This document shows, piece after piece, positions 35,300-45,736 of a stretch of 64,000 nucleotides of DNA. The position numbers were made by a program, and so were the translations under genes. Below the pieces are notes generated by a model that was given only the letters and a program-made list of their open reading frames with translations, ran no database searches and was not told the DNA's origin. Position 1 is the stretch's first letter; each line of letters starts with the position of its first letter. Source of the DNA: Pelotomaculum sp. UBA3103 (GTDB taxonomy: Bacteria > Bacillota > Desulfotomaculia > Desulfotomaculales > Pelotomaculaceae). The stretch is from NCBI GenBank assembly GCA_002365855.1, contig DFAP01000071.1, forward strand, positions 1 to 64,000, in the 5' to 3' direction.

Positions 35300-35440
35300 G
35301 ATGGCTGATAGTAAACCTATTGACATTCATAAGTTGGGGTTATTCCTTTGGCAGAAGGTGTGTCCCCTTTCCTTGAACCGATGCTTTTGCAACGAAGTAA
35401 CTGGTTTCAACATTTTACATTATTTTAATTTGTCGAAGGT

Positions 35441-35468
35441 CTTAAACCTCTTTATAAAGAGGTTTAAG
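35441..35468. repeat. Large inverted repeat without T-run after pnp
   Basis: Two perfect 13-base arms, CTTAAACCTCTTT and AAAGAGGTTTAAG, are separated by AT, about 60 bases after the pnp stop. There is no T-run on either side, so it is not a typical terminator; it may protect the pnp mRNA end or be an RNase site. Confidence 0.75.
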
Positions 35469-35526
35469 AGCCGCTCGCTACCTTCAAGAACTGCCGCTAA
35501 CACCATATTAATTTTGATATGAGTAT

Positions 35527-37731
35527 CTATGCCCTGGACGTATTCCTGCTCTTAGGCCGTTGAAACTTGTCCTCTCTTGGCAAACCACCTTCCGGAGGAG
35601 GAACTGCATCCTTCTTGGATAGTTTCAACCGGCCCTGGTTATCATATCCTATGACTTTTACTATGATTTTATCCCCTTCTTTGACGACGTCTTCAACCTT
35701 ATTCACACGGTGGTGTTCAAGTTGGGAAATATGAACAAGGCCCTCTTTTCCCTGAAGTCCAATAACTCCGGGTATGATTTCAACAAAGCAGCCAAAATCA
35801 GTTACCTTCGTTACCCTGCCTGTGAAAATTTCACCAGCCTGAACTTCCTTCGTAAGGGACTCAATTATTTGAAGAGCCATTTTACCCTTTTCCTGATCCA
35901 CAGATGCTATGAATACCCTGCCATCGTCTTCAATATCTATATCTGCTCCAGTTTCTTCAACGATCTTTTTAATGATCTTGCCGCCTGGCCCAATAACGTC
36001 ACGGATCTTATCCGGGTCAATAGTAATTTGAATAATCCTTGGAGCATTTGGTGATAGTTCCGGACGTGGCGCTGAAATAACCTCTATCATTTTCCGCATA
36101 ATGTGCATTCTTCCTTTGTGCGCTTGAGCAAGGGCTCTTTCAAATATATCTCTTGTAATGCCGGGAATCTTGATATCCATCTGTAAAGAGGTAATGCCTT
36201 TCTCTGTGCCGGAAACTTTAAAATCCATGTCACCAAGATGATCTTCAAAACCCTGTATATCGGTTAAAACCGTGAAGACCTCATCTTCTGATATTAAACC
36301 CATGGCAACACCTGCAACCGGCGCACTAATAGGCACCCCCGCATCCATTAAAGCAAGGCTGCTGCCGCAGACACTGCCCATGGAAGTTGAGCCATTAGAT
36401 TCCAATGCCTCCGATACAATTCTTATGGTATAGGGAAATTCTTCTTCAGGCGGAATTACCGCTTGAAGTGACCGCTCAACCAGAGCACCGTGACCAATTT
36501 CACGACGCCCGGCAGAACGCATGGGTCTTGTTTCACCTACACTAAATGGCGGAAAATTGTAGTGATGCATGAACCGTTTTGATTCTTCCACACCCAGTCC
36601 ATCAAGGATCTGCTCTTCTGAAATTGTGCCTAAAGTCACCACAGACAGAATTTGAGTTTGCCCACGGGTAAACAGGCCTGATCCGTGAGGACTCGGCAAC
36701 ACGCCTACCTCTACCGTTATCGGCCGAACCTCATCCAGTGCCCGACCGTCAATTCGCTGGCCTTCCACGGCAATTAGCCGTCTTACAAGTCTTTTTTCAA
36801 TATTGTCCAGTATTTTTTTAATCGTACCTTCATCTTCCGGATACTGTTCGGCAAACTGCTGCAGTAATTCGCCTTTTACTTCATCCAGATATCGGTCTCT
36901 AGCCTGTTTTAAAAGCCTTTCGTTTGCACACCTGCGCAGCACGGCATCCAGCCTTTCGGTAATAGGGCCGCTCACCGCTTCCAGCAGTTCGCTTTCAGGT
37001 TCAATTATTTCAGGAACTATTTTTTCCTTGGCTAATCCCAAACCAAGAGCTTCTTCCCGGAAGCTTTCAATAAAGTCTACTATATTCTTAACCGCTTCAT
37101 GACCATGTATAATAGCTTCAAGAACTATATCCTCCGGAACTTCCTTTGCATCAGCTTCAACCATCATCACAGCGTCCTTTGTTCCGGCAACCACTAGGCT
37201 CATTTCGCTTTGCGCCGTCTGCTCTAAAAGAGGATTTATTATAAACTTTCCATCGATGAGCCCTACAATAACACCCCCTATGGGGTGTTTAAGGGGTATT
37301 TCTGATATATGCAAAGCTGCTGAAGCCCCCACCATTGCCGCTATTTCGGGCGCATGGTCCTGATCAACAGACATTATCGTAGCTATCACCTGAACCTCGT
37401 TGCGCAATTCTTTAGGGAACAGCGGTCTGATAGTCCTGTCAATAAGCCTGCAGGAGAGGACCGCTTTTTCACTTGGACGTCCTTCCCTCTTGATGAATCC
37501 GCCTGGTATTTTACCTACCGCATAAAACCTTTCTTCATAATCCACTGTCAGAGGGAGAAAATCGATGCCCGGTCTGACATGTCTCGCCATCGTAGCAGTT
37601 ACCAGGACTGCAGTATCGCCATATCGAACAAAGACCGCACCACCGGCCTGCCTTCCCATTCTCCCTGTCTCTAACGTCATACTTCTTCCACCAATAGTAA
37701 CTTCTTTACTTAATACTGTATTCTCAAACAT
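35527..37731 (-). CDS. pnp: Polyribonucleotide nucleotidyltransferase (PNPase)
   Basis: PNPase degrades RNA 3'-5' by phosphorolysis. It has two RNase PH-like domains (the first around [15 protein letters not shown]; the second around [19 protein letters not shown], with the catalytic [19 protein letters not shown]), a helical linker, a KH domain ([19 protein letters not shown]) and a C-terminal S1 domain ([17 protein letters not shown]). The 734 residues are normal. ATG at 37731 stands 12 bases behind AGGAGG. It follows rpsO with a hairpin between, the arrangement that in many bacteria lets PNPase control its own mRNA. Confidence 0.98.
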   Translation of the reverse strand: MFENTVLSKEVTIGGRSMTLETGRMGRQAGGAVFVRYGDTAVLVTATMARHVRPGIDFLPLTVDYEERFYAVGKIPGGFIKREGRPSEKAVLSCRLIDRTIRPLFPKELRNEVQVIATIMSVDQDHAPEIAAMVGASAALHISEIPLKHPIGGVIVGLIDGKFIINPLLEQTAQSEMSLVVAGTKDAVMMVEADAKEVPEDIVLEAIIHGHEAVKNIVDFIESFREEALGLGLAKEKIVPEIIEPESELLEAVSGPITERLDAVLRRCANERLLKQARDRYLDEVKGELLQQFAEQYPEDEGTIKKILDNIEKRLVRRLIAVEGQRIDGRALDEVRPITVEVGVLPSPHGSGLFTRGQTQILSVVTLGTISEEQILDGLGVEESKRFMHHYNFPPFSVGETRPMRSAGRREIGHGALVERSLQAVIPPEEEFPYTIRIVSEALESNGSTSMGSVCGSSLALMDAGVPISAPVAGVAMGLISEDEVFTVLTDIQGFEDHLGDMDFKVSGTEKGITSLQMDIKIPGITRDIFERALAQAHKGRMHIMRKMIEVISAPRPELSPNAPRIIQITIDPDKIRDVIGPGGKIIKKIVEETGADIDIEDDGRVFIASVDQEKGKMALQIIESLTKEVQAGEIFTGRVTKVTDFGCFVEIIPGVIGLQGKEGLVHISQLEHHRVNKVEDVVKEGDKIIVKVIGYDNQGRLKLSKKDAVPPPEGGLPREDKFQRPKSRNTSRA

Positions 37732-37845
37732 TTAAGGGCCAAACCTCCTGTATTAGAAGAAAATTTAAATTAACCTATAATATTTCTCTTATTTTTATAT
37801 TATCTCCTTCTTGTGAACGAAAAAATACATTAAACCTTAGACGAA

Positions 37846-37872
37846 AATGAAGCGGGAACATCCCGCTTCATT
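37846..37872 (-). terminator. Hairpin/terminator between rpsO and pnp
   Basis: A perfect 12-base stem AATGAAGCGGGA/TCCCGCTTCATT with a three-base loop lies just after the rpsO stop, followed only by TTTCGTC. It may terminate partially, or be a processing site for the rpsO-pnp transcript. Confidence 0.75.
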
Positions 37873-37879
37873 AAATTTA

Positions 37880-38149
37880 TTACTTTCTTAAACCGAGTTT
37901 TTCAATTAGTTTACGATACCTGTCGAATTGACGATCTCGTAGATAATTGAGCAGAGCCCTTCTCTGACCGACCATTTTTAACAGACCCCTGCGGGAGTGA
38001 TGATCGCCCTTGTGAAGCTTCAGGTGCTCTGTCAGAGTGTTTATTCTTTCGGTTAAAATAGCAACCTGCACTTCAGGGGATCCAGTGTCATTCTCATGTG
38101 TTTTGTGCTTGGAAATAACGTTTTGCTTTTGTTCGGTAGTCAAGGCCAT
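37880..38149 (-). CDS. rpsO: 30S ribosomal protein S15
   Basis: S15 binds the central domain of 16S rRNA. The 89 residues [20 protein letters not shown] to [11 protein letters not shown] carry the conserved [32 protein letters not shown] and [12 protein letters not shown] at 38149 follows AAAAAGGAGG; a frame reaching back to 38188 passes through that site and is not used. Followed by pnp. Confidence 0.98.
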   Translation of the reverse strand: MALTTEQKQNVISKHKTHENDTGSPEVQVAILTERINTLTEHLKLHKGDHHSRRGLLKMVGQRRALLNYLRDRQFDRYRKLIEKLGLRK

Positions 38150-38236
38150 GCCGCTCACCTCCTTTTTATTGAAATCGCTGCAGGCCAAGCAAACCGCTGG
38201 AGAAACATGTTCCCTAGCCTACAGTTCATCGGGAGT

Positions 38237-38458
38237 CTATTTCCCAATTATAGTAATTACCAGGCGTCCGCCCGGTATATCTTTAGCAACTATATCAAAA
38301 ATCCGTCCTGACTTAGCGAAAAACCCTCTAAAGCGGGTTGCAGTGGGAATTTTTCCAGGTATCCCGCTGGCGGCGTTGATGATATCTACCGTCATAATAT
38401 TTTCTTGTCTCATGTCCCGCAAGCGCTTCCGGGCGTGTTCAGTGATAATAACTCTCAT
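38237..38458 (-). CDS. Small basic protein, DUF4258/RelE-like
   Basis: A 73-residue basic protein beginning MRVIITEHARKRLRDMRQEN. The pattern of HARKR followed by a helix and a strand pair (FAKSGRIFDIVAKD, GGRLVITII) resembles DUF4258 and other small RelE/BrnT-fold proteins, some of which are toxins. It follows a small acidic gene by 15 bases in the same direction, a layout seen in toxin-antitoxin pairs. The evidence is only pattern-level; it may equally be a harmless conserved protein. Confidence 0.65.
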   Translation of the reverse strand: MRVIITEHARKRLRDMRQENIMTVDIINAASGIPGKIPTATRFRGFFAKSGRIFDIVAKDIPGGRLVITIIGK

Positions 38459-38473
38459 AAGTAACCCTAATTA

Positions 38474-38698
38474 TTATCCATGCGACTTATATGCCGGTTC
38501 ATCATCCTCTTGGGTGAGGAAAGCATACAGCGCATCCTGGAAGGCTGCCAACCGGACATCATTCATATTAGACTGTAAATATATCACCTCGAGTTCTTTC
38601 TTCAATGACTGAAACTCTTCACTCAAACAGATCAGAGCAATGTGATTAAGCCATTTCCTGATTTCTTCGTCCGGGAAGCCAAATCTAGGAACTCCCAT
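38474..38698 (-). CDS. Small acidic hypothetical protein
   Basis: The 74-residue protein (MGVPRFGFPDEEIRKWLNHI to DEPAYKSHG) is mostly helical and slightly acidic, with ALYAFLTQEDDEP near the end. ATG at 38698 follows AAGGAGAC. I do not recognise it. It stands directly before the small basic gene and between ribF and rpsO, outside the gene set of the B. subtilis region. Confidence 0.65.
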   Translation of the reverse strand: MGVPRFGFPDEEIRKWLNHIALICLSEEFQSLKKELEVIYLQSNMNDVRLAAFQDALYAFLTQEDDEPAYKSHG

Positions 38699-38839
38699 GA
38701 CTTATGTCTCCTTTAAAAAACGGGAATCCATCAATATGTTACCCGTCTTAAAATACAGGATTTTAACGCGTTAATTGTAGCATAACCAGGCATTAATGTA
38801 AACGTTGCCTCTCACAATTATATTGTGCCAGGATCTTTT

Positions 38840-39778
38840 TTATTCCTTTGCTTCCGACCATTCCTTCCTGGCCTCATGGATATCTCTGTGTATCTGTTGA
38901 ACAAGGTCGGAAGGTGATGCAAACCTTTTTTCACCTCTTAGACGCCTCGTGTAATTAATTTTTATCTGCTTACCGTACAGATTTTGATAGAAGTCAAGCA
39001 GATGCACTTCGATATTCTTTGATTTGCATTTAAACGTCGGTTTGATGCCGATATTAGCAACTCCATAGTAGATATCACCGTTAACATTTACCTTAGCTGA
39101 ATATACACCATTAGCAGGTATTAAATATTTTTCATCGATTTCAATATTGGCCGTTGGAAAACCAAGTGTTGTACTTCCGCGCCTGTCCCCGGCAACTACC
39201 TCTCCTTCAGTAAACGGATAATAACCAAGAAACTTAGCTGCTTCCGCTACTTCACCATTAATTATCAACTTCCTGATCAGGGTACTGCTCACAGCTTTTC
39301 CTTCCACCATAACAGGCGGGATCACCCTCACACGGTAATCATGCTTAACAGAAAGCTTTTCCAGCAGATCTGGTGTTCCCCGTCCACAATGGCCAAAGGT
39401 ATAATTATAACCTACTACGATGCCCTTACTTTCCAGTTCGTCACAAAGGACTTTTTTGATAAAATCCCCAGGCGCCATGCGCGCCAGTGTTAGATCAAAA
39501 GGTATTAGTAACAGGACATCCACGCCCATTTTTGCAATCAAACTTTGTTTTGACTCCTGAGAAAGAAGTTGTGGCGGACAGTTTCCCGGATTTAAAACTG
39601 CAAGAGGATGAGGATGAAAGGTAAAAACAGCCGGCGTGCCATCAATTGATCTTGCTAGTGTCACCAGTTCCTCAAGAAGTTTCTGGTGGCCGAGGTGTAC
39701 TCCGTCAAAGTTCCCAAGTCCAATCACAAACCTGCTGTGTTTATCCTTGAGACTCAGCCAGCTATTGTAAACCTGCAT
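38840..39778 (-). CDS. ribF: Bifunctional riboflavin kinase/FAD synthetase
   Basis: RibF turns riboflavin into FMN and then FAD. The N-terminal nucleotidyltransferase domain has VIGLGNFDGVHLGHQKLLEE and TFHPHPLAVL; the C-terminal kinase domain has GDRRGSTTLGFPTANIEI, VYSAKVNVNGDIYYGVANIG and EVHLLDFYQNLYGKQI. ATG at 39778 behind GGGGGTT gives 312 residues; an upstream in-frame start overlaps truB and lacks a site. It ends the rimP operon as in Bacillus. Confidence 0.97.
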   Translation of the reverse strand: MQVYNSWLSLKDKHSRFVIGLGNFDGVHLGHQKLLEELVTLARSIDGTPAVFTFHPHPLAVLNPGNCPPQLLSQESKQSLIAKMGVDVLLLIPFDLTLARMAPGDFIKKVLCDELESKGIVVGYNYTFGHCGRGTPDLLEKLSVKHDYRVRVIPPVMVEGKAVSSTLIRKLIINGEVAEAAKFLGYYPFTEGEVVAGDRRGSTTLGFPTANIEIDEKYLIPANGVYSAKVNVNGDIYYGVANIGIKPTFKCKSKNIEVHLLDFYQNLYGKQIKINYTRRLRGEKRFASPSDLVQQIHRDIHEARKEWSEAKE

Positions 39779-39792
39779 TAATAAACCCCCTA

Positions 39793-40725
39793 TTATTGCC
39801 TTGCCAGGACACAAAGCGGTTTAAAAAAAAGCCTATCCCTATCCTCTGGATCGAGAGCTGTCTCTGCAATAGCTAATAGTTTCTCTGAACCCATCAGCCG
39901 GACCAGATCACCCTCAGCTAAATACTCCGGCATCCCTGCAACTCCCGGAAGATATAATTTTGAACCAGAGAGGACCGCTGACAGTGCCCCGTTATTTACA
40001 AGCACTTTAGGCAAGCCAGAAAGCACAAAGTCCACAGGCATAATCAATTCTTTCAGCTGCTGGCCCTGTCTAAAATTCTTGATGTCTTCAAGAGTCTTTG
40101 AATCTTTCAGGCTAAAAGAGCCCGCTCTTGTGCGCACAAGGAAAGACATATAAGCTCCATAGCCAAGATGCCTGCCCAAATCGTTACAGAGTGACCGGAC
40201 ATATGTACCTTTAGAACAGGTCAGGTGAATCAGAGCCCTAGGATTCGGACTGCCCCAGCCAGTCCCACAGATAAATTCCAATGAATATATCTTTATAGAT
40301 CTTTCCGGACGCTCTACCGAAATACCAGCCCTGGCCAACTGGTAAAGTTTTTTACCCTTCCACTTCAGGGCGGAAGTCATCGGCGGGACCTGCTGGATCA
40401 CACCTGTGAATACAGGCAGAGCTGACCGGACAGCATTTTCATTTAAGTTTGATGCATCGTTCCTGGCAACAACATCCCCATAAGAATCAGCAGATGAAGT
40501 AGTCACTCCAAATGTGATTTCAGTCCGGTACTCCTTGTCGTCTTCAAGCAGAAACCTGGCCAAACGGGTTGCTGTACCCAGACAGATCACCAGAACTCCC
40601 GCCGCGCCCGGGTCGAGCGTTCCTGTATGACCGGCTTTTTTAACACCAAGAGTACGCCGGATGAATTCAACTACATCGTGGGAAGACATTCCCGGCGGTT
40701 TAAGCACATTGATAAACCCGTTCAC
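39793..40725 (-). CDS. truB: tRNA pseudouridine(55) synthase
   Basis: TruB makes pseudouridine 55 in the T-loop of tRNAs. The catalytic Asp is D38 in GHTGTLDPGAAGVL; later KGTYVRSLCNDLG carries the conserved Tyr and Arg. The N-terminus GFINVLKPPGMSSHDVV is typical. Length 310, with a C-terminal PUA-like extension. The GTG start overlaps the nrnA stop in a GTGA. Confidence 0.97.
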   Translation of the reverse strand: MNGFINVLKPPGMSSHDVVEFIRRTLGVKKAGHTGTLDPGAAGVLVICLGTATRLARFLLEDDKEYRTEITFGVTTSSADSYGDVVARNDASNLNENAVRSALPVFTGVIQQVPPMTSALKWKGKKLYQLARAGISVERPERSIKIYSLEFICGTGWGSPNPRALIHLTCSKGTYVRSLCNDLGRHLGYGAYMSFLVRTRAGSFSLKDSKTLEDIKNFRQGQQLKELIMPVDFVLSGLPKVLVNNGALSAVLSGSKLYLPGVAGMPEYLAEGDLVRLMGSEKLLAIAETALDPEDRDRLFFKPLCVLARQ

Positions 40726-41699
40726 GGAAGCATACCTCCGGTCGCTTCAACCGCTGCCGCAACAACACTCCCCTGTATCTCACTCAGATCCCCGTACATA
40801 ACACAGCCAGCAGCGCGCAGGTGACCTCCGCCGCCAAATTTAGCGGCCAAACGGTTTACATCAACACTATCCTTTGACCTGAAACTAATCTTGTAACTGC
40901 CTTCTAAAGTTTCACGAAAGACCAGACCCACCTGAACACCTTTCAACGACCTTGTATAATTAACCAGACCCTCTGTATGCTCGTCCCCTGCACCACAATT
41001 TCGTAGCATCTCACGGGTTACGGTCATCCAGCATACTTTTTCGCAGGGACTTAAAGATATTTTGCTAATTGCTGCACCCAGTAGGATTAAAGATGCCCTC
41101 GGTCTTTCTTCGTTAAGAAGAATGTTAACTTTGGATGCGGGGACACCAATTTCCATAAGCTCAGCAACCCTGCGGAGTGTACCCGGTGTTGTATTATCAT
41201 ATTGAAACGAACCTGTATCAGTTATAATTGCTGTATAAAGACAAATTGCAGCTTCCAGACTTATATCCAACCCCATCAATTTGAATATATCGAATATTAT
41301 TTCACCAACAGCTGCGGCGTTAGGCTCAACATACCTGTAAGTTCCAAAGGTAACGGCACTTGCGTGGTGGTCGATGTTTATTACCGCCATATCACTTGCA
41401 AGAAGCTCCTGGTAGCCTCTACCAAGCCTTTCCGGTACTGAACAGTCTAATACTATCAGAGTGTCAAAAGGTCCCTCAGGTGGTTCACCTGCGTGAAAAC
41501 GTTCTGCGCCATTCAGGAACCCGTATATTTCCGGAATAGGATCGGGGCCGGCTATAACGAAATCTTTACCAAGTAATTCAAGTAATGCGCCCATGGCAAG
41601 GGCCGAACCAAGACTATCTCCGTCAGGCATAACATGACCGCAGATTAAAGCGTTTTTTGAACGTCCTATGGCCTGAGCTATTTCCTCTAAATTATTCAT
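40722..41699 (-). CDS. nrnA: Bifunctional oligoribonuclease/PAP phosphatase NrnA
   Basis: NrnA degrades nanoRNAs and dephosphorylates 3'-phosphoadenosine phosphate. The DHH motifs are [17 protein letters not shown] near the N-terminus, [11 protein letters not shown] and the DHHA1 ending [15 protein letters not shown] at 41699 (after GGAGGCCGGA) gives 325 residues and overlaps the rbfA end by eight bases; a GTG-type extension to 41720 is less likely. Between rbfA and truB, a common Clostridia arrangement. Confidence 0.95.
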   Translation of the reverse strand: MNNLEEIAQAIGRSKNALICGHVMPDGDSLGSALAMGALLELLGKDFVIAGPDPIPEIYGFLNGAERFHAGEPPEGPFDTLIVLDCSVPERLGRGYQELLASDMAVINIDHHASAVTFGTYRYVEPNAAAVGEIIFDIFKLMGLDISLEAAICLYTAIITDTGSFQYDNTTPGTLRRVAELMEIGVPASKVNILLNEERPRASLILLGAAISKISLSPCEKVCWMTVTREMLRNCGAGDEHTEGLVNYTRSLKGVQVGLVFRETLEGSYKISFRSKDSVDVNRLAAKFGGGGHLRAAGCVMYGDLSEIQGSVVAAAVEATGGMLP

Positions 41700-42054
41700 T
41701 CCGGCCTCCGTCCTTTTCACGAACCTCAGCCATTAATGCAATCAATCTTGTTCCGTGACTAATAGAATGATCGAGTTTAAAAGTTATTTCTGGAGTATAG
41801 CGAAGGCGTATTCTTTTACCCAGTTCTCCCCGGATAAACCCTTGAGCATTATGGAGTGCTTCTATGGTCGCCTTTTGATCAGCAGGCTCTCCAAGAACAC
41901 TGACGTAAATACTGGTATACCTTAGATCCTTTGACACTTCAACAGATGTTACCGTAACAAAACCACCAATCCTGGGATCTTTTAACCCTTCTCTTAGTAA
42001 GTCAGATACTTCTTTCTTTATTGCCTCTGCCAACCTTTCGGGGCGGAAGGACAT
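41692..42054 (-). CDS. rbfA: Ribosome-binding factor A
   Basis: RbfA helps mature the 16S rRNA 5' end of the 30S subunit. The KH-like protein of 120 residues has [35 protein letters not shown] and [20 protein letters not shown] at 42054 follows GGGAGGTG. A base-paired region (42080-42142) lies in the 107-base gap behind infB. Confidence 0.96.
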   Translation of the reverse strand: MSFRPERLAEAIKKEVSDLLREGLKDPRIGGFVTVTSVEVSKDLRYTSIYVSVLGEPADQKATIEALHNAQGFIRGELGKRIRLRYTPEITFKLDHSISHGTRLIALMAEVREKDGGRNE

Positions 42055-42079
42055 TGGGGCACCTCCCAATATGACGTGA

Positions 42080-42142
42080 GTCGTTAGCCGTCGGTCTTTT
42101 CCATCGTAATATTAAGCTCTCGCTCAGCCAAAGGCTAATGAC
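42080..42142 (-). promoter_or_regulatory. Candidate structured leader between infB and rbfA
   Basis: GTCGTTAGCC (42080-42089) and GGCTAATGAC (42133-42142) pair over ten positions with one G-T wobble, closing a domain with an inner AGCC/GGCT hairpin. No T-run follows. It could regulate rbfA translation or processing of the operon transcript. Confidence 0.4.
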
Positions 42143-42161
42143 CAACGTCCGGATACTGTCA

Positions 42162-45119
42162 TCAAGATAACTGACGCTTAATAGTTTCTATATTGAAGGC
42201 TTCGATAACGTCCCCTTCCTGGATTTCATTAAATTTTTCCAGGGCCAGGCCGCATTCATACCCTTGAACGACTTCTTTGACATCATCTTTAAACCGCTTT
42301 AAAGACTCTAATTTGCCTTCATGAATGACAATGCCATCTCTGACTACCCTTACTCCCGCATCTCTTTCAATCTTGCCTTCGACGACATGACAGCCTGCGA
42401 TAGTACCAATTTTAGAGGCCCTAAATATTTTTCGAATCTCTGCCCTGCCCATTAATACCTCGCGGTACTCTGGTTCAAGCAGGCCGCTCATAGCTGCCTT
42501 AACGTCTTCAATGGCGTTGTAAATAACGCGGTATAAACGCACATCAACTTTTTCGTTTTCCGCAGCCTTTCTCGCGTTGACATCAGGCCGCACATTAAAT
42601 CCGATGATAATGGCGTTGGAAACTGATGCCAGCATGATATCAGCTTCACTAATGGCTCCTACGCCGCCATGGATGATATTAACTTTTACTTCCCCGGTAT
42701 TCAGCCTCACCAGGGCTTGTCGAAGAGCTTCAACCGAACCTTGAACATCTGCCTTGATAACAACCCCAAGCTCTTTAATCTGACCTTCCTTAATATGCTT
42801 AAAAAGATCCTCTAGTGATACCCTGCTGGTTGGTTTCTGCTCATCCTCACGTTTTTTGGTCTGCCTTTTAGAAACAATGTTTCTTGCCAGCTTTTCATCT
42901 TCCACGACAACAAAGACATCACCAGCTTGCGGGACTTCAGAAAAACCCAGTACTTCTACTGGTGTTGAAGGACCTGCTTTTTTAATCCTTCTACCTTTAT
43001 CATCCATCATTGCCCGAACCCGCCCGAACGCAGGTCCGGCAATAATTGTATCACCGATACTGAGAGTTCCGTTTTGGACTAAAACGGAAGCTACGGGACC
43101 GCGTCCCTTATCCAGTTCGGCTTCTATTACCGTGCCTCTTGCCGGTCGATTTGGGTTAGCTTTTAATTCACCAATTTCCCCAACAAGCAAAATCATTTCC
43201 AGAAGCTCAGTCAAACCTTCTTTTTTTATGGCCGAAACATTGACGCAAATGGTTTCCCCGCCCCATTCCTCAGCCACAAACTCATGTTCGGTAAGTTCTT
43301 GCTTAACCTTTTCAGGGTTTGCGCCCGGCTTGTCGATCTTATTGATAGCAACAATTATAGGTACTTTTGCTTCTTTGGCGTGGCTGATAGCTTCAACCGT
43401 CTGCGGCATTACACCGTCATCCGCTGCCACAACCAGGATAGCGATATCGGTTACCTGGGCGCCCCGGGCACGCATTGATGTAAAGGCCTCGTGGCCCGGT
43501 GTGTCAATAAAAGTTATTTTTTTTCCATTATGCTCTACCTGATAGGCGCCAATATGTTGAGTGATTCCTCCCGCTTCTGAAGCGGTAACATTTGTTTCCC
43601 TGATGGCATCCAGTAAAGATGTTTTCCCGTGATCAACGTGTCCCATTACAGTCACAATACTTGGCCTGAGCTGGAGATGTTCCGGATTTTCCTCAGGCTC
43701 CTGCATCAGAACGGCATCTGCGTCGACGGGCAGTTTTACCTCTACCTCGTAACCAAACTCAGCGGCCAAAATCGAAGCAGTATCGCTGTCAATTTCCTGG
43801 TTGATAGTAGCCAATATGCCCAATTGCATCAGCTTTTTAATCAATTCAGCTGGACTCTTATACATCTTTAGTGAAAGTTCCTGTACTGTAGCGGACTCAC
43901 CCATCACGACAGGCTTCTTTTCCAGTGGTGCTGCAGCTTTTTGCACAGAATGTTCCGTGGTCCTGGCAAAGCCCTTCCTGCGGGGCCCCCCCGGTCTCAG
44001 CCTCTTTTCAGCATGCTGGGCTATAGCATCACGTTTTTCCGAGCGGCCTTTAGCCGGGGGCCTTTGAGCCCCCACCTTTGTTTGTGGCTTTTGCTTTTCA
44101 ACTACTTTTGCTTTTTCTACGGCAGGACGTGATATTTTATCATCAGTACGCACCGGAGGACGTGCGGCAGTCTGGCCAATATTAGGTCTTGGAGCTTGAC
44201 CCGCACCTGCATAACCAGGTCGATCAAAAGGCTTAGGTCTAGCTGTTCCCTGTGTGCCTGTCGTGCGCGAAGTTGGTCGATCCGCTGGACGCTGTGGCTT
44301 TGCCCCAGTAAAAGCTCTATCTCCGCTGCCTTCAACTTTCGGCTTAACTCGCTGATCTGGAGTCTTTCCAGTAGCTTTTCCCTGACGGTCAAAGCGCTGG
44401 GGTGCGCCTGCTCCTGGTGTGCCAGGCCTCTCTTGAGGTTTTACCGGGCCGCGGTCAAACCGCTGTCGATCCTGTTTTGACCTGTCTTGTTGCAGCCTGG
44501 GCTGCTGAGACCGATCAGACGTCTCTCGTTCCTGACGAGAGCGTTCTTGTACCGGTTTATCTTGCAGGTTTGGCGGTTGTGGACGTTCCTGGGTAGTTAT
44601 TTCAGGTGTTGACTGAGTTGGTTCTATTGCTTTTGGCTTTGCAGCCTGTTCGTTCTTACCCGGAATCCCAGGTCTCCCCTGTCTTTCGGACTGTTTTGGT
44701 TTTTCCTGAAAGCGCCTATCCGGCGGACGAGAAGGCACACGGTCGACCATGCCTGACCCCCGGTAATAATCAGACTTGGCTCTCTGCCCGTCTTTCCTCT
44801 GCTCTTTTTGCAGTTCTTTACTCTTATCAGGCTTTTTGTTATCCTGTTGTTCCTTTTTCTTCTCTGCCGGCCTTCCCTGGGGTATTGGTCTGGAATCAGG
44901 CACAGCGGCAATTTCCTTTCCCGCAACGGGAGCTGCGGCCTTCTTATCTTTGGCAGAACTCGATTTTTTGTAATGCTGCAAAAGCTGTCCAACCTCATTG
45001 TCTTCAAGTGTGCTCATGTGTGATTTGACCGCGATGCCCAAATTACTAAGTGTGCTTATTATTTCTTTACTCTCTATATTAAGTTCCTTTGCCAATTCAT
45101 GCACACGCTTTTTTACCAT
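42162..45119 (-). CDS. infB: Translation initiation factor IF-2
   Basis: IF-2 is the GTPase that brings initiator tRNA to the 30S subunit and promotes subunit joining. Residues 1-52 form the first IF2_N domain ([19 protein letters not shown]). A linker of about 350 residues follows, rich in Arg, Gln, Pro and Lys, and then a second IF2_N domain (about 405-460). The G motifs are GHVDHGKT (493-500), DTPGHEAF and NKID, followed by domains II-IV ([33 protein letters not shown]). The total is 985 residues, long but usual for this group. ATG follows TTGGAGGTG. Confidence 0.98.
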   Translation of the reverse strand: MVKKRVHELAKELNIESKEIISTLSNLGIAVKSHMSTLEDNEVGQLLQHYKKSSSAKDKKAAAPVAGKEIAAVPDSRPIPQGRPAEKKKEQQDNKKPDKSKELQKEQRKDGQRAKSDYYRGSGMVDRVPSRPPDRRFQEKPKQSERQGRPGIPGKNEQAAKPKAIEPTQSTPEITTQERPQPPNLQDKPVQERSRQERETSDRSQQPRLQQDRSKQDRQRFDRGPVKPQERPGTPGAGAPQRFDRQGKATGKTPDQRVKPKVEGSGDRAFTGAKPQRPADRPTSRTTGTQGTARPKPFDRPGYAGAGQAPRPNIGQTAARPPVRTDDKISRPAVEKAKVVEKQKPQTKVGAQRPPAKGRSEKRDAIAQHAEKRLRPGGPRRKGFARTTEHSVQKAAAPLEKKPVVMGESATVQELSLKMYKSPAELIKKLMQLGILATINQEIDSDTASILAAEFGYEVEVKLPVDADAVLMQEPEENPEHLQLRPSIVTVMGHVDHGKTSLLDAIRETNVTASEAGGITQHIGAYQVEHNGKKITFIDTPGHEAFTSMRARGAQVTDIAILVVAADDGVMPQTVEAISHAKEAKVPIIVAINKIDKPGANPEKVKQELTEHEFVAEEWGGETICVNVSAIKKEGLTELLEMILLVGEIGELKANPNRPARGTVIEAELDKGRGPVASVLVQNGTLSIGDTIIAGPAFGRVRAMMDDKGRRIKKAGPSTPVEVLGFSEVPQAGDVFVVVEDEKLARNIVSKRQTKKREDEQKPTSRVSLEDLFKHIKEGQIKELGVVIKADVQGSVEALRQALVRLNTGEVKVNIIHGGVGAISEADIMLASVSNAIIIGFNVRPDVNARKAAENEKVDVRLYRVIYNAIEDVKAAMSGLLEPEYREVLMGRAEIRKIFRASKIGTIAGCHVVEGKIERDAGVRVVRDGIVIHEGKLESLKRFKDDVKEVVQGYECGLALEKFNEIQEGDVIEAFNIETIKRQLS

Positions 45120-45146
45120 TCAATCACCTCCAAATAATCGGAACTG

Positions 45147-45455
45147 TTATGTGGCCTCTCCCCTTTCCAATGCTCCTAGAATCCCCCGGGCCATATGCAT
45201 ATCGGTTAAGGCCACTGCGGAGCGCGGTGATTTGCCAATCAGCCTTCCCAGTTCCTCCTTTGATCCATATGATATGGTTGGAGTATTCTTCGTACCTGCA
45301 ATTCCTATAAGATCTTTTCTTGTCCGGGCCGAAGTATCTTTTGCAATAATTAAAAGCTTAACCCTCCCTCCGGCCAGAGCACTTTTAACTGAATAATCAC
45401 CCGATATTATTTTGCCAGCCCGTTGCCCTAATCCAATTATTCTGTCAACAGACAA
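45147..45455 (-). CDS. ylxQ: L7Ae-family ribosomal protein YlxQ
   Basis: A 102-residue kink-turn RNA-binding protein of the L7Ae/L30e family: IIGLGQRAGKIISGDYSVK, KLLIIAKDTSARTRKDL and SKEELGRLIGKSPRSAVALTD. It binds ribosomal or RNase P type RNAs in relatives. TTG at 45455 lies two bases after the upstream stop codon. Standard place between rnpM and infB. Confidence 0.93.
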   Translation of the reverse strand: MSVDRIIGLGQRAGKIISGDYSVKSALAGGRVKLLIIAKDTSARTRKDLIGIAGTKNTPTISYGSKEELGRLIGKSPRSAVALTDMHMARGILGALERGEAT

Positions 45456-45457
45456 AA

Positions 45458-45724
45458 CTATTTCATCAGCCCCTGACGCAATGAATTCATCACTTCCTGG
45501 CTAACCGTTCGCTGTAAAGCTTTATCCAGCCTCTTGCCCTTCTGTGCTTTAGTCAGGCATTCCAACTCTGGGCAAATATAGGCGCCCCGGCCGGATCGTT
45601 TACCCGTAAGGTCAATCTCCACATTATCATCGGGCGTGCGTACAACGCGGATCAACTGCTTTTTCGGCTTCATTTCCTGGCACCCAACACACATTCGCTG
45701 AGGTTGTTTTTTTAATTTGGGCAC
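45458..45724 (-). CDS. rnpM: RNase P modulator RnpM (YlxR)
   Basis: An 88-residue YlxR protein with RMCVGCQEMKPKKQLIRVVR and GRGAYICPELECLTKAQK. In B. subtilis it binds RNase P RNA and modulates its activity. GTG at 45724 follows AGGGGTG, 12 bases after nusA. Confidence 0.94.
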   Translation of the reverse strand: MPKLKKQPQRMCVGCQEMKPKKQLIRVVRTPDDNVEIDLTGKRSGRGAYICPELECLTKAQKGKRLDKALQRTVSQEVMNSLRQGLMK

Positions 45725-45736
45725 AGGTTTTCACCC

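Larger units (their letters stand above)
35211..35526. other. Non-coding gap between pnp and ylxY
   Basis: This 316-base gap holds two hairpins with shared arms (35279-35299 and 35441-35468), a stretch AAGGTGTGTCCCCTTTCCTT (35355-35374) that recalls extragenic repeats linked to REP-type transposases, and no open frame with a binding site. Only one copy of that stretch is in this window. Confidence 0.5.

Noticed and set aside
42856-43542. Long open frame on the plus strand opposite infB
   Set aside because: It is antisense to the conserved IF-2 G domain, has no family motifs or binding site, and reflects codon bias of infB.
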